Shown piece by piece: positions 53,601 through 64,000 of a stretch of DNA of 64,000 nucleotides; the first letter of the stretch is position 1, and each line of letters starts with the position of its first letter. Made by a program: the position numbers and the translations under genes. Origin of the DNA: Panicum virgatum (lineage: Eukaryota > Streptophyta > Magnoliopsida > Poales > Poaceae); the NCBI RefSeq assembly GCF_016808335.1, contig NC_053153.1, forward strand, positions 23,980,090 through 24,044,089, read 5' to 3'. The notes beneath the pieces are model-generated. The model saw only the letters and a program-made list of their open reading frames with translations, had not been told where the DNA came from and ran no database searches.

Positions 53601-56600
53601 TTGAGGAGCAAGAGTAAGTGTCTGTATACTTGCAGATTTTGTGCATGGAGACTTAACCGCCCCAACCGTATAGAGGCTATATGTTCAATATAATGGTTCA
53701 GATTGCATAGGTGTCATTAGCGGGCGATGATCACTCTAATCTCGGTACACATGGTGTGGCCAGCATGCCGTGTGTTAATTAGTCACATTAAAAGTGTGAC
53801 GACAATAACGGCTGGGGACAGTGTTCTGCCACCTCCTCTTGCGTTTTGGCAACTTATTTGAGTGTCTGGACACATGGGGCGAAGAGAAAGAAAAATCCAG
53901 ATATGAATCATATAGTATATACTCAAGTACTCAACTACTCATGTTTTGGCACTGGTTAAAGTAAGATGCGCTAATAGATTAATTAAACTACACCGTCAAA
54001 ATATTCTTTCTTCATTGTCAAGACCGGGAGGCGACGTTGTTTGTTAAACTGCCATGATTTCCGGAGTACACTTTATTTATGCTTGGATGTGGTGTGGCCG
54101 GAACCCTTGCCGCGGGACGGTTGGAGCCTGGGAGGTACAGCCGCGCGAACTGAGGGTGTGTTTAGTTGGTGAAAAAGTTTGAATTTTGTACTGTAGCATA
54201 TTTCATTGGTACTTGACAAATAATGTCTAATTATGGACTAATTACATTTAAAAATTTAGCTCGTGCTAATCAGTTAGACTGTGCAATTAATTATTTTTTC
54301 AACTACATTTAATGCTTCATACATGTGTCCGAACATTCGATGTGACGGATATTATGGAAAGTCTTTTGGAAACTAAACAGGGCCTCAATTCATTTCTGGT
54401 TTGCTGCGTGCTGATTTCCCATTTGTGTTTGGCGATAGAAATAATTTTTTAACGAGGTGTACGTCAACTAGGTATGAGGGTGCACTTTGGGGAAATGACG
54501 AACACGAGTTCATTAGTATTTGTTCGGAAGTCGTTAATAATAAGCGGTCATACGCCATGTCATAACATTCGGTGCTGTCACCCAATCGATGATAGTAGGG
54601 GACGACAGTACTACGGGTCACTGGGTCAGGACGCAACTGTTTGGGTAGTTGGACATTGTACCGTACCCACACAGTTGTAGGGCGTCAGCTCAGTGCTTGG
54701 GACAGGATCTGATCTAGCTGTATGTATTTGCAATCATATCTAGTACATACTATAGACCTTCTGTTTAGTTCCCAAAAAATTTCAAGATTCCCCGTCACAT
54801 CGAATTTTTGAACACATGCATGAAGTATTAAATGCAGTTTAAAAAATAACTAATTGCACAGTTTAGCTGGAAATAATAAGATAAATCTTTTAAGCCTAAT
54901 CAGTACATGTTTGGACACTAATTACCAAATAAAAACAAAAGTGCTACAGTAGCCAAACCCAAAATATTTCACGAACTAAACACGCCCATATGTATTTGCA
55001 ATAAAATACCAGGGTCAATTTTGAAGTCTTATTGGGTATTATATTTGTGAAGGGTGAAAAACGCCTATTACTGTGACGGGCGAGGAATGAATATATATGT
55101 GATTGTTTAATTCATCTCTATTGAAGTAATTAAATCTCGGGATATATAATTCCTTAATATTTTGTATCTTAGCTAGCCAGCCGCCTATTCCTGACTTGTG
55201 AGCAAACAATTTGGGTGGCTATTATGCCTGGTAGTGGTAGGTCCCCCACTCTACTTTGCTATACATTCAGCCAACCATCAATTCATCATCCATCTAACCT
55301 AATAAACGCTCCGGTGTCGACTCTTTCAAGGGTTTTGTGCACAAGTGAATATTGTGGCAGATCCATGTGATTCATTCATAACCATTTTGCAAGGTTGCGA
55401 CACTGGATTTAGTGATGTCACCGGCAATTTGTGGCTATCATTTTCCCCTCGTGCAGGTAAACGAGGACTCCGACAACCCTTCCTGGAAAGCAATCGGGTA
55501 CAGCGTGCCAGACATCGACCGGCCGCAGCAAGGCCGGACGGAAGACGCAGCACGGTCGCCGTCGCCGCCGCGCCCACTGGACACCGGCGTCGTGGAGGCC
55601 AGATCCCTGACCGACGCGACGCTGCTCGGGTCACTCGCGGGCAAAGGACTGGAGGTGAAAGCGGACGCGTCGGGGGCGCACCACACGGTGAGGTGCGACG
55701 TCGTCATCGTCGGTTCGGGATGCGGGGGCGGCGTGGCCGCCGCCGTGCTCGCCGCGGCGGGGCACAAGGTCGTCGTCGTCGAGAAGGGGGACTACTTCAC
55801 AGCCGGGGATTACAGCTCCATCGAGGGCCCCTCCATGGAGCGCCTCTACGAGAAGGGAGGCATCTTCTGCACGTCCAACGCGTCGACCATCATGTTCACG
55901 GGCGCCACGGTCGGCGGCGGCTCCGCGATCAACTGGTCGGCGAGCATCCGCACGCCGGAGTGGGTCACGCAGGAGTGGGCTGGCGAGCACGGGCTCCCCC
56001 TGTTCGGGAGGCCGGAGTACGCGCGCGCCATGGACGCGGTCTGCGCCCGGCTCGCGGTCACCGGCGGGTGCGTGGAGGAGGGGTTCCAGAACAAGGTGCT
56101 CCGCGGCGGCTGCGAGGCGCTCGGGCTGCGCGCCGACGCCGTGCCGCGCAACTCGCCGGAGGGCCATTTCTGCGGCAGCTGCCACCTCGGCTGCCCCACC
56201 GGCGAGAAGCGCGGCACCGACACGACGTGGCTCGTCGACGCGGTGGCGCGCGGCGCCGTGGTCCTGACGGGGTGCAAGGCCGAGCGCTTCATCCTCGAGA
56301 GTAGCAGCAACCCCAGCAAGAGCGGCCGGAGCAGGAAGTGCGTGGGCGTGGTGGCGACGTGCCTGGGCGATGGCATCACCAGGAAGCTGCGCATCGAGGC
56401 CAGGGTTTGCATCGCGGCGTGCGGCGCGCTCATGACGCCGCCTCTGCTCCGCAGCAGCGGGCTCAAGAACAGCCACATCGGCCGCAACCTCCACCTCCAC
56501 CCGGTGTCCATGGCGTGGGGGTACTTCCCCGAGAACAAGCAGGAGCCGCGGCCGCTCACCGGCACGTGCTGCGAGGGCGGCATCATCACCACCATGCACC

Positions 56601-57235
56601 GCGTCACCGCCCGCACCATCGTGCAGGCGCCGGCGCTGGGGCCGGGGTGCATGGCGTCGCTGATCCCCTGGGAGTCGGGCCGCGACATGAAGGACCGGAT
56701 GCGCCGGTACGCGCGCACCGCGCACGCCTTCGCGCTGGTGCGCGACCGCGGCGCGGGGACCGTCGGCGGCGAGGGCCGCGTGCGCTACTCCCCCAGCGGC
56801 GAAGACGCGGACGAGCTCCGCTGCGGCCTGCGCCGCGCGCTGCGCATCCTGGTGGCGGCCGGCGCCGCCGAGGTCGGCACCCACCGCAGCGACGGACTCC
56901 GGCTGCGGTGCGGCGGCCTCCGCGACGAGGACCTGGAGGCGTTCCTGGACGAGGTGACCGTCGCGAGCGGGCCCCTGGTCCCGGGCCCGGACAAGTGGGC
57001 GCTCCTGGCGTCGGCGCACCAGATGGGCAGCTGCCGGATGGGGTCCAGCCCCCGGGACGGCGCCGTGGACGGCCGCGGCGAGAGCTGGGAGGCCGAGGGG
57101 CTGTACGTGTGCGACGGCAGCCTGCTGCCCACGGCGGTGGGCGTGAACCCCATGATCACCATACAGTCCACCGCGTACTGCGTCTCCAAGGGCATCGCCG
57201 AGTCTCTGGCGGCGGCGCGTGTCAAGAAACCGTAG
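50618..57235 (+). CDS. FAO: Long-chain fatty alcohol oxidase, intact tandem copy
   Basis: Exons 50618-50866 (83 codons), 52173-52442 (90 codons) and 55457-57235 (592 codons plus stop), 765 residues; both introns are phase 0. The N-terminal part is family-specific ([17 protein letters not shown]). Exon 2 holds a hydrophobic segment (AMLLIRVILWMLS) that probably anchors the enzyme in a membrane, and the conserved FPYVSKFADMP. Exon 3 has the FAD dinucleotide motif [10 protein letters not shown] at about residue 259, [15 protein letters not shown], and near the C-terminus HQMGSCRMG and [19 protein letters not shown], the GMC-oxidoreductase active-site region. Expected reaction: long-chain alcohol plus O2 to aldehyde plus H2O2, in fatty-acid omega-oxidation. 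Intron 2 carries a solo LTR and two MITEs. Gene structure is identical to the MITE-hit copy at 36258. Confidence 0.95.
50867..52172 (+). other. Intron 1 of the intact FAO gene
   Basis: A 1306-bp intron starting gtgagc and ending atgaaag. Apart from the Stowaway-like MITE near its end it shows only short repeats (actactacta, gatcgatcg). Confidence 0.6.
51820..52052. mobile_element. Stowaway-like MITE in FAO intron 1
   Basis: The ends ctccctcctttaattataa and ttataaattagaacggaggg are inverted repeats of the ctccctccgtt type. The interior is AT-rich with mirrored tttgaccact/gagtggtcaaac arms. Confidence 0.75.
52469..53542 (+). mobile_element. Solo gypsy-type LTR (1074 bp) in FAO intron 2
   Basis: It begins tgtcggtaccctgaagcagg and ends gccacaccacgaca, with an exact 5-bp duplication, ataat, at 52464-52468 and 53543-53547. 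It is the same family as the LTRs at 25960 and 32399 and is inserted in the transcriptional direction of the gene, 26 bp after the exon 2 donor. Confidence 0.93.
54151..54386 (-). mobile_element. TGTTTAGTT-family MITE, copy 3
   Basis: The ends gggtgtgtttagtt and aactaaacagggcctc bracket the family block in inverted orientation relative to copies 1 and 2 (ggactaattac, aactacatttaatgc, gtgtccgaacattcgatg). It lies in FAO intron 2. Confidence 0.75.
54753..54987 (+). mobile_element. TGTTTAGTT-family MITE, copy 4
   Basis: The ends ttctgtttagttccc and cgaactaaacacgccc surround the same blocks as copy 1 (attaaatgcagttt, ttgcacagtttagctg, ggacactaattacc, gctacagtagcc). It lies in FAO intron 2. Confidence 0.8.
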
Positions 57236-57675
57236 CCTGCTTGAGTCCGTGCTGGCTCGTGCTTTGTTGAGACTGTGTGCTCTGTGCTCTGTGCTCTGTG
57301 GATGTGGCATCATTCATATTTGTAATAACGCATAATAAATAGAAAAAGGAATCTTAAAAAAGGCTATTACTCTGTAGCTTGTACTCCGTATGTGTATCCG
57401 ATGCTTCTTTATTTTATTTTTTTAGGACGAAACATGATGTATTTTTGATCTTTTCTATGCAACTCGTTTAAAGGTTTCGCAATTGGCATGCATGCATGCG
57501 TATGCATGGCATGGTAGCAACCTTTGTGGGTACAATGCACAGGATGGCTCGCCCCGGCCGACCGCGCCGCACGGTTGGCACGCGTACATGGCACCATACC
57601 AGTTGATCACTTGATCTGATCCCGCTGCATGCCCATGCGGCCGTGCCCATGCCACGCGCGGTTCTTGGCTATGGC
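57236..57675. other. 3' flank of the intact FAO gene
   Basis: Probable 3' UTR with a ctctgtgctctgtgctctgtg microrepeat at 57281-57301 and an aataaat signal-like motif at 57334. No further gene. Confidence 0.45.
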
Positions 57676-57921
57676 TAGGCCCTTGTTTTTGTTTTTAGTT
57701 GGATCCAAAATTCCAAAATTTTACAAGATTGCTCATTATATCGAATCTTTGAACACATGTATAAAATATTAAATGTAGCTAAATAAAATAACTAATTACA
57801 TAGTTTGTCTGTAATTTACGAGACGAATTTTTTAAATCTAGTTAACTCATAATAATTACTAAATACAAATAAAAATGCTACAGTATTAAAATTCTAAATT
57901 TTTTTGCAATTAAACAAGATC
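57676..57921 (+). mobile_element. TGTTTAGTT-family MITE, diverged copy 5
   Basis: The family block is present (attaaatgtagct, ataactaattacatagt, gagacgaattttttaaa, gctacagtattaaa), but the ends are eroded (ttgtttttagttgg, gcaattaaacaagatc). Confidence 0.6.
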
Positions 57922-58403
57922 TAGACTGCCAACCACCGCGCCGTACTGATTTGCCTCGTCGGCAGGGGTATCGTGTATAGGGACCGAGAGCGAAAACTCC
58001 GTTTTAAGTCCGGCCACTCGTGTAGGCGTTATTCTGGCCACAAATTCTGTTTCGAGATGTGTGTCATATTGTCCCATATGAGTGTATTCATATATTTTCA
58101 ATTTTTTCTCTCCGTATTTCGAACTGTGGCCGCTGATACTGTCAGCTTAAAGCTCACGACCACGGAGAAAAAGTCTGGTTGCATGTGTACTGTTTTCCGC
58201 TTTGAATTCTGTGAATTTGCTTTCCGTCATTTTCCCCCACTTGTGTGTAATATGTGCTGTGCTTCTTTAATTAACTCTTGTCTCTGTGTCTAAAATTTGA
58301 ATTTCAAACAAGCTAGACGTTGCAAAGTGATATTTTATTGAATCAATTTTTAACAACCAAGCCCGTTTGTAGGAAATGGCGTTACGGCTCCGCTTAATAA
58401 ATA
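57922..58403. other. No recognisable feature
   Basis: Intergenic DNA with an open frame at 57973-58293 that shows no domain and Cys/Phe-rich random-like composition. Confidence 0.35.
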
Positions 58404-59457
58404 TGTCGGTACCCCAGGACTGGGTACCCCTCTTGCTATGTCTAGGTAAGAGTCTCGTAGTTATCCTTAACTACAACCTGACGGCCGAGCAGCCGGACCC
58501 CTGTGGTCCAGAGCCCGGACCCGCTCCCCGCTTGGGGAAGGTCCGGTGACGCCACGTATCTCGGAGGAGGTAGCCCTCAGCCAAAACAGCTGGGCCCCAG
58601 ACCTCCCGCGGAGCCCCGGACCTCCCAGGGAGTACCGGACCCCAGCCGGGTCCCGGACCCCTCAGCGGGGTGGAACCGACACCCCGCCTGGGGCTGGTCC
58701 GGAACCGCCACGTGTCCGCAGGTGCGGGCACGCGCGCGGGGCCGCGTGGCTTCCACTGGAAGAATCGCCTACCTACCGCATTCAATGCGGTAGGCGGAAG
58801 TGCGCTCTGCCACAGCAGAGCCCGAGGCGGCTTTTGCCAGGTTGCACTGTTGGTCGCGTGTTACCAAGGCGCACAGTGCAGTCGCTGGCGCCGCCCACGC
58901 CACGTATATCAGTCTACTATGCCAGTTGGACACGACGGCTCGGCTTCGCCCATTATGACGCCTACACAGTAGCCTCGACAGACTACGCCGTAACCTACAT
59001 TGCCCCCAACGGGTGCCTCGCCGATGGGACAAATAAAGACTCCCCTTGGTCAGAGAGTCGACAGGGCGATGAAGCGTATCCAAGAAGAGATTCTCAACCG
59101 CTGTGGCTCCATTAAAGCTTTCTGCACAGTATACTATACATCCACGTTAGACCCACCTGTCGGGGTCTAACGCCTGTGTACGCGTCCCCTTGGTCTATAA
59201 AAGGGAGACGCTCGCTAGAGGAAAAGAGGCCTGGTTAGGCAGAGGATAGACTCATTGATACTAAGAGCAATACATCTCACAGTGGACGTAGGGTATTACG
59301 CTCTGGCGACCCGAACCACTCTAAACCCAAGTGTTCTTGCGTTCCTGCCCCAAGCTAGATCGGCCTAATCGCTTAGCGCTTTCCCGAGTACTCCCCCTCT
59401 GAGATTAGGCGGGTGCGTTCCGCCACCCGGCTGTGGGTACCCCAAAAGCCCACGACA
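58404..59457 (+). mobile_element. Second solo gypsy-type LTR (1054 bp)
   Basis: It begins tgtcggtaccccagg and ends aaaagcccacgaca, with an exact 5-bp duplication, aaata, at 58399-58403 and 59458-59462. It shares with the 52469 LTR the layout ccgcattcaatgcggtag, tataaaagggagacgctcgct (promoter-like) and gaccaccctaaac-type blocks, but is clearly diverged: a related subfamily. Confidence 0.9.
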
Positions 59458-59462
59458 AAATA

Positions 59463-60230
59463 CAATTAAACATAGAAGTGAGAATATGTGTATCCAAATT
59501 TTAGATGCAGTGTGATCTTTTGAATTTCAAATAGAAGTAAAGTAGGGGAGAAGATGCATATAGTAATTTTGTATTAGATAATACAACTTTCAAGAACGAA
59601 GCCCACTAAACTATGCAATCTTTTTTAGTTTTTGAATTACAGTAGCCTAGAGAGAATTAAAGTGTACTAGTATCTTTACTCACTTGAAACGTCATATCTA
59701 TACTATTTTTTTCTAACTTCATGTGCTCGCTGGTACGAGAATACGTTGGTACCATCTGTACAAGTACATATTTGTAGGACAAATTAATATCCATCCAGCG
59801 GATCCTCGCATAATCTACAGTACTATGATGCGGATGCTGCTCATTATGTACCATGATATAGTACTGCTATAATGTGTGGATGTGAGTACCACGTTTTAGT
59901 TTTAGGACTCTTTATCTACAATTGGCCTATTTTAAATGCATTTTATGACTGGACTCGCTTATTTACGTACGGGTACATGGTATCAGTATATACTGGTACT
60001 TTATCTATAAATATTCAATTCTAGCGTCATATCTATCTTTTTATTTTCTAACTGTATGTGCTAGCTGGTAACAGAATACACTAGTATTTTAATTATACTG
60101 TTTATTTCGATATACATCTTAGTACTATTTTTTGTGATAAACACCGTGGTACCGCACATAAACAGGCTTGAACACATCTGTTAATCATAAAAAACAATAT
60201 CAATGGAAATAAAAAAAATCATGTACCAGC
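59463..60230. other. Intergenic DNA with a short direct repeat
   Basis: Two similar stretches of about 65 bp occur at 59688-59750 and 60028-60092 (cgtcatatctat, ttctaact.catgtgct, gctggta). No gene. Confidence 0.4.
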
Positions 60231-60339
60231 TTTGTGCCACTTCAATTTAGAGGAAGGAAAAAAACGGAACAACAGAAATTTTGAGGGAAAAAAACCCAGC
60301 ACACCAGAAGCATATAACAAGAAAGAAAAAAAAAAGCGT

Positions 60340-61370
60340 GGGATGGATGATTCGCGTGGGGGCGTGGCCGCGGTGACACCCGCCGTTTGTGCTGCTGCCG
60401 TACACGTGCGTGCTGCTGGCCGGCGATGGGCCAGACCACGGCGGACTCTTCCTCAGCTTGCGGGAGTTGTAGCTGCACTCGGTGACGGTCTTCCGGTCGA
60501 TGCTGGCGGCCGTTCCAGACGCGGAAGCGACGAGGCGCCTCTGCGCGGCGGCGGCGAGGCCGAGCGCGCGCCCGAGCCACGCGGCGCTGGCGCACGGCGC
60601 CGGCGGGTCGTCGCGGAGCTCGTCGATCTCGGCGGTGAGTCTGCGGTCGTACGCAGACCGTTTCGCCGGCCACGGCGCCACAGGACCTGCAAGAACGAGT
60701 TGCCGACAGCAGCCTTGAACTCGTCCACCTCGGCGACAGCCGACAGGCGTCGTCATAGGCGAGCGCGGGAGACCCTCCCTCACCGACCGCGTGGCGCGCG
60801 AGACTGCCGGGGCGCGCGTAGTGCGCGGCGGCGGCAGCGTCGAAGTCAGACGCATACGCCGCGAGGAAGCCCGCGGCGGGGATGTGGCAAGCAGGGGGAT
60901 GGGGAGGCAGGGAGCGACGCGAGGAGGTGGAGTGTCGAGCGCGGAGGCGGACACTGGGTCGGCGGCGAGGCGGCGGGTGATGAGGATGGGGAGCTTTGTC
61001 GCGGCGCCGCCGCCGTCGGGCTCCAGCTCACACAGCGGCGGGGGTGCGAAGTGGTGCACCATCGACACTGACCCGCCCGCGCTGCTCCGCCGGTGCGGAG
61101 CACGCGCTCCAGCTCGCAGAGCGGTGGCGGGTTCGGTGGTGTGGAAGCGGGAGGTCCGTGGGGTGAACGCGCCGAGCGACACCGGCCCGAGGAGGAGACG
61201 GTGGCAGAGGAGATGATGGCGCAGACGAGCGCGGAGTAGGCGTCGGCGCGCTCGGCCCAGGCCGGGAGGAGCACGCCCACGCCCAGGTCGTGGAAGAAGT
61301 GCAGCGTCCGCTCCCGGGATTCCGCTGGCGACAGCCGCTGTGGATTAACCGGCGGCGGCGGGTACGGCAT
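60340..61370 (-). pseudogene. Unidentified GC-rich coding-like segment, probably degenerate
   Basis: On the minus strand several frames give protein-like stretches that do not join: RERTLHFFHDLGVGVLLP (about 61320), GFLAAYASDFDAA (about 60870), EVDEFKAAVGNSFLQVL (about 60725) and EIDELRDDPPAPC (about 60630). They are separated by frame changes within one GC-rich block. I do not recognise the family, though the phrases read like decayed exon sequence more than chance. Function unassigned. Confidence 0.3.
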
Positions 61371-61426
61371 CTGTCACAACAGGCCTGATTGGCTGGCTAC
61401 TCGTGCCTCCTCCGGTTCTGGTAGGC

Positions 61427-61448
61427 GAGAGAGAGAGAGAGAGAGAGA
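61427..61448. repeat. (GA)n microsatellite
   Basis: An uninterrupted run of ga dinucleotides. Confidence 0.9.
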
Positions 61449-61967
61449 AATGTGGAGGGGAAGAGCGTTGACACCAGCGGGCGGCGTCCATGCCCGAGAG
61501 GAGGCGTCAGCGGCTCCCTTCCCTTCCCACCGCCACAGCTCTTTTGCGCCGCCGCGACTCTGCCGCCGCCGCCGCCACAGCTCCCCCGCATCCACCGTGG
61601 CTCTCTTCCGGCACGGCGCCTCCTTCCCCCACCGCGGCCTGGGTGGCCGGCATCCCGCCCGCGCACGTCGCGAGGAGCGCTGGCACCCCGGCGCGTGCGC
61701 CGTCAGCGGGAACAGTCGAACAGCGCCGCGCGCGCGTGCTTCCTTCCCGCACCGCCGGACTCCTGCGCGAGGCCGCCGTCCGCACGAGCAACGCCGCGCC
61801 CGGACAGCCGGACTCCAACGCGCGACCGAGGTGGGCCACGTGGCACACCACCCGAGGACGCAAAGGCGGCGAGCATGGAGAGGAGGTCACCGCCGGCGGA
61901 GTCGAGCAGCGCCGCCACCGACATCGGCGCCGAGGAAGACGACGGGGCAAAGAGGGGCGAATGTGTG

Positions 61968-62746
61968 GGACCGGGATCAGGTAGCCACTGCAACTTTAAC
62001 AGTCGCGGCAGCGATGCCGCACAACTGTGATCCGACGGCTCCGTGTAAAAGAGTACTGTTCATCCTTTTTCTTTCTCCCACACAGCAGATGTTGTTTGAT
62101 TGATTTTGCCGCAGATTCTAGAGGCCCACCACCTCAGATTGCCTCCCGCTCAGTGGCATCGCCGGCGGCAACAGTGTTAGCGCAGCAAGAAGTCGTCGAC
62201 TGCACCGGCCCCGAGATCGAGCAAGGACGACGTCGCGCAGGCCATCGCCACCAACAGCTCCCGATCGCGGCGTTCCTGGCTTTGACATAGCTCGAGCCCA
62301 AGCCGCGTGCTCGTGCTTCGCAGCCACCGGCGCAGGCCGCGCCTTCCTCGTCCCCCGCCGCCATCGCGACCCGGAGCGCCGCGCGCGACCACAGCCGCCA
62401 CCAGCACTACTCCGACCCCGCCTCCCCGAGCGCCAAGATCCAGCGCCGCTCGCCCGCACCCCCGAGCGGGCCGTCCTACACCCACGGGACCAACCTCCAT
62501 GCCGCCTCGCCCCTCCCGCCGCGCTCCGGCGCCGGCATCGGGGCCTCCGACGCGCACCACGACGGCGGTGCCCTCCCCCACCACCACAGGTATGGTCCTC
62601 GTCGGTAGAGAGGAGAATAGAGTGGGAGAAAGGACAAAGACAAACAGTACTCTTTTACACGGACCCGTCGGATCATATTTGGGTGGCATCGGTGCCGGGA
62701 CTGTTAAAGTTGCGGTCGCTACTACGACTGCACCTTATCCCGGTCC
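61968..62746. mobile_element. Mutator-like element with a GC-rich, possibly captured core (Pack-MULE candidate)
   Basis: The ends ggaccgggatcaggt and, inverted, ggaccgggataaggt lead into terminal repeats of about 120-130 bp (caactttaacagt, gatccgacgg, gtaaaagagtactgtt). A perfect 9-bp duplication, gaatgtgtg, lies at 61959-61967 and 62747-62755, as made by Mutator-like transposases. The central 62105-62600 is much more GC-rich than the arms. On the plus strand it reads SDPASPSAKIQRRS and THGTNLHAASPLPPRSG up to a donor-like cacag-gtatgg at 62587. The parent gene is not recognised. Confidence 0.88.
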
Positions 62747-62880
62747 GAATGTGTGGGAGGAGCGTCGAATAGACGGAGTACAGCGTCTGTGTTTTTGAAA
62801 TTTGAAATTGCTTGCCGGTCTAGTACTTATCCAAAACAGCAGTGTCACGAACAGAATGTATTTTTTTATTGAGTACATAT

Positions 62881-63031
62881 CACCCTGTTCGGCAGGTTGG
62901 AGCTGGAGGCTGGAACTGGAGTTGTGTGAGAGAAAAATACTGTTGCCTGGCTGGTGGCTGGAGGCTGGAGCTGAAATTGTGTGAGGAAAATACTGCAGAG
63001 GCTGGAGGCTGATCACCAGCCGAACGGGGTG
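62881..63031. mobile_element. Small MITE, 151 bp
   Basis: The ends caccctgttcggc and, inverted, caccccgttcggc bracket repeated ggctggaggctggagctg units. No convincing target duplication was found, so the superfamily is left open. Confidence 0.6.
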
Positions 63032-64000
63032 AATAAGGGTGATAACGGGTACCCGAGTACCGACTACCGAGTCCTATAAATCTTCATCCGACGGAGAGCA
63101 CCTAGGACTCAAGGAGCGCTGTACCGAGCAGGACTGGCCCGTCTGCGCACTGTACAGCCAACAGAGGCATGGGCTGTGCGAATCGGGCAGGGGCAGCAGA
63201 CGTGCTCGGTTGGTGCTTGGCGAATTGTACAGTACTAGCCACACAGTATCATCTGCGTCCTGTACCAAAAATCATTTTCAGAAGGGATGTTCACTTGTAC
63301 AGAGACACAGTGAAGAGTCATCCATGGTGATGACCACTGACCAGGTGCAGAAAGATGGAACTTCAACTCGTGAATGAGTGACAGAAATCTCTCAACGCAC
63401 ACGAGCTGGAACAAAAGTTTTGCCACGATCATGGGTCATGGAGCGCCATCTGCTTGATTCAACCGATAAAAAATTCGCGTTGCAAAGGGTAAACATGAAG
63501 AAGATGCTCTTCCCAGGAACTGGCTGTTCCATTTTGCTACTAGGGCAAATTACTATTGGGCGAGGTAACAAACATCAAATTTTTGAATGCCCTGGTACTA
63601 GTGTTAAATTACTCCCGCGATAATTTAGGTCCGCGCTTCATTATTGGAATACCTTGACGGACATATTTGGCATGACTCCTCCAGAAAAATCGTAGAGCTA
63701 CTCATACCCAACTCTAGAAATTTTTGGAGCTACAGTTGCAAGTAAACTACGAATCTTTTGCTGAGTTACTATACTTTTGCTTTAGATTCAAAATAAAAAT
63801 TTAAATATTTTAATTTATTTTACAAACTTCAGCTCAAGCTGTCCAGTATGGATCTCAGAGCTAGAGGCATGCCAAAGGTCCAAAATCATCAATAGCAGAT
63901 CAGTTTTTCTCAACTTAGGTGTACGGAATTTATCCATTCATATAAATACCAAAACTTACAAAAGCTAGCCGGGAGATGATTCAGAAAAAAAAAATTGTAT
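63032..64000. other. No recognisable feature at the right edge
   Basis: Mixed to AT-rich intergenic DNA. Short open frames on both strands lack domains and splice continuity. Confidence 0.4.

Noticed and set aside
55631..57313. 560-codon open frame on the minus strand opposite FAO exon 3
   Set aside because: It is a shadow of the GC-rich FAO coding strand: composition is Arg/Ala/His-rich with no domain, and the same thing occurs opposite the other FAO exon (39354-40229).

Overview
This is nuclear DNA from a grass, most likely a panicoid. The genes carry GT-AG introns, coding exons are GC-rich against AT-rich introns, and the intergenic space is full of grass-type MITEs, tRNA-derived SINEs and LTR retrotransposons. 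There is no bacterial-style operon, CRISPR array or free-standing tRNA/rRNA gene. Gene models were read by eye from splice signals, reading-frame continuity and family motifs; no search was run.

Left part (1-24.3 kb) is gene-rich, and every gene is on the minus strand: a casein kinase 1-like kinase that runs off the left edge (1-3273), an NDR/tricorner-type AGC kinase (8111-11167), a NECAP-like endocytic adaptor (12687-15695), and two tandem paralogues that each encode four diverged ubiquitin-like domains (18590-20594 and 21418-24276). Between and inside them lie hAT-type MITEs with clear 8-bp target duplications, a CACTA terminus, three SINEs and Stowaway-like elements.

Middle part (24.6-33 kb) is transposon-rich. 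A long-TIR Mutator-like element (24622-25756) carries a SINE in its right arm. Next to it is a complete but non-autonomous gypsy-type LTR element (25960-32996). Its gag reads leftward, no pol is recognisable, and a second large ORF with a coiled coil runs convergently in antisense.

Right part (36-57 kb) is a tandem array of long-chain fatty alcohol oxidase (FAO) genes on the plus strand. The first copy (36258-41031) has a 167-bp hAT MITE inside its last exon. The second (42195-43512) is a broken first-exon remnant. The third (50618-57235) is intact at 765 codons. A decayed Ty1/copia element (43918-49456) sits between the remnant and the intact copy, and a solo gypsy LTR lies in intron 2 of the intact gene. 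A second solo LTR (58404-59457) and a 779-bp Mutator-like element with a GC-rich, possibly captured, core (61968-62746) follow. The last kilobase holds one small MITE and otherwise no recognisable feature.

The kinases, adaptor, ubiquitin-like proteins and alcohol oxidases do not form one pathway. The shared stories are tandem duplication (ubiquitin-like pair, FAO array) and remodelling of those duplicates by transposons.
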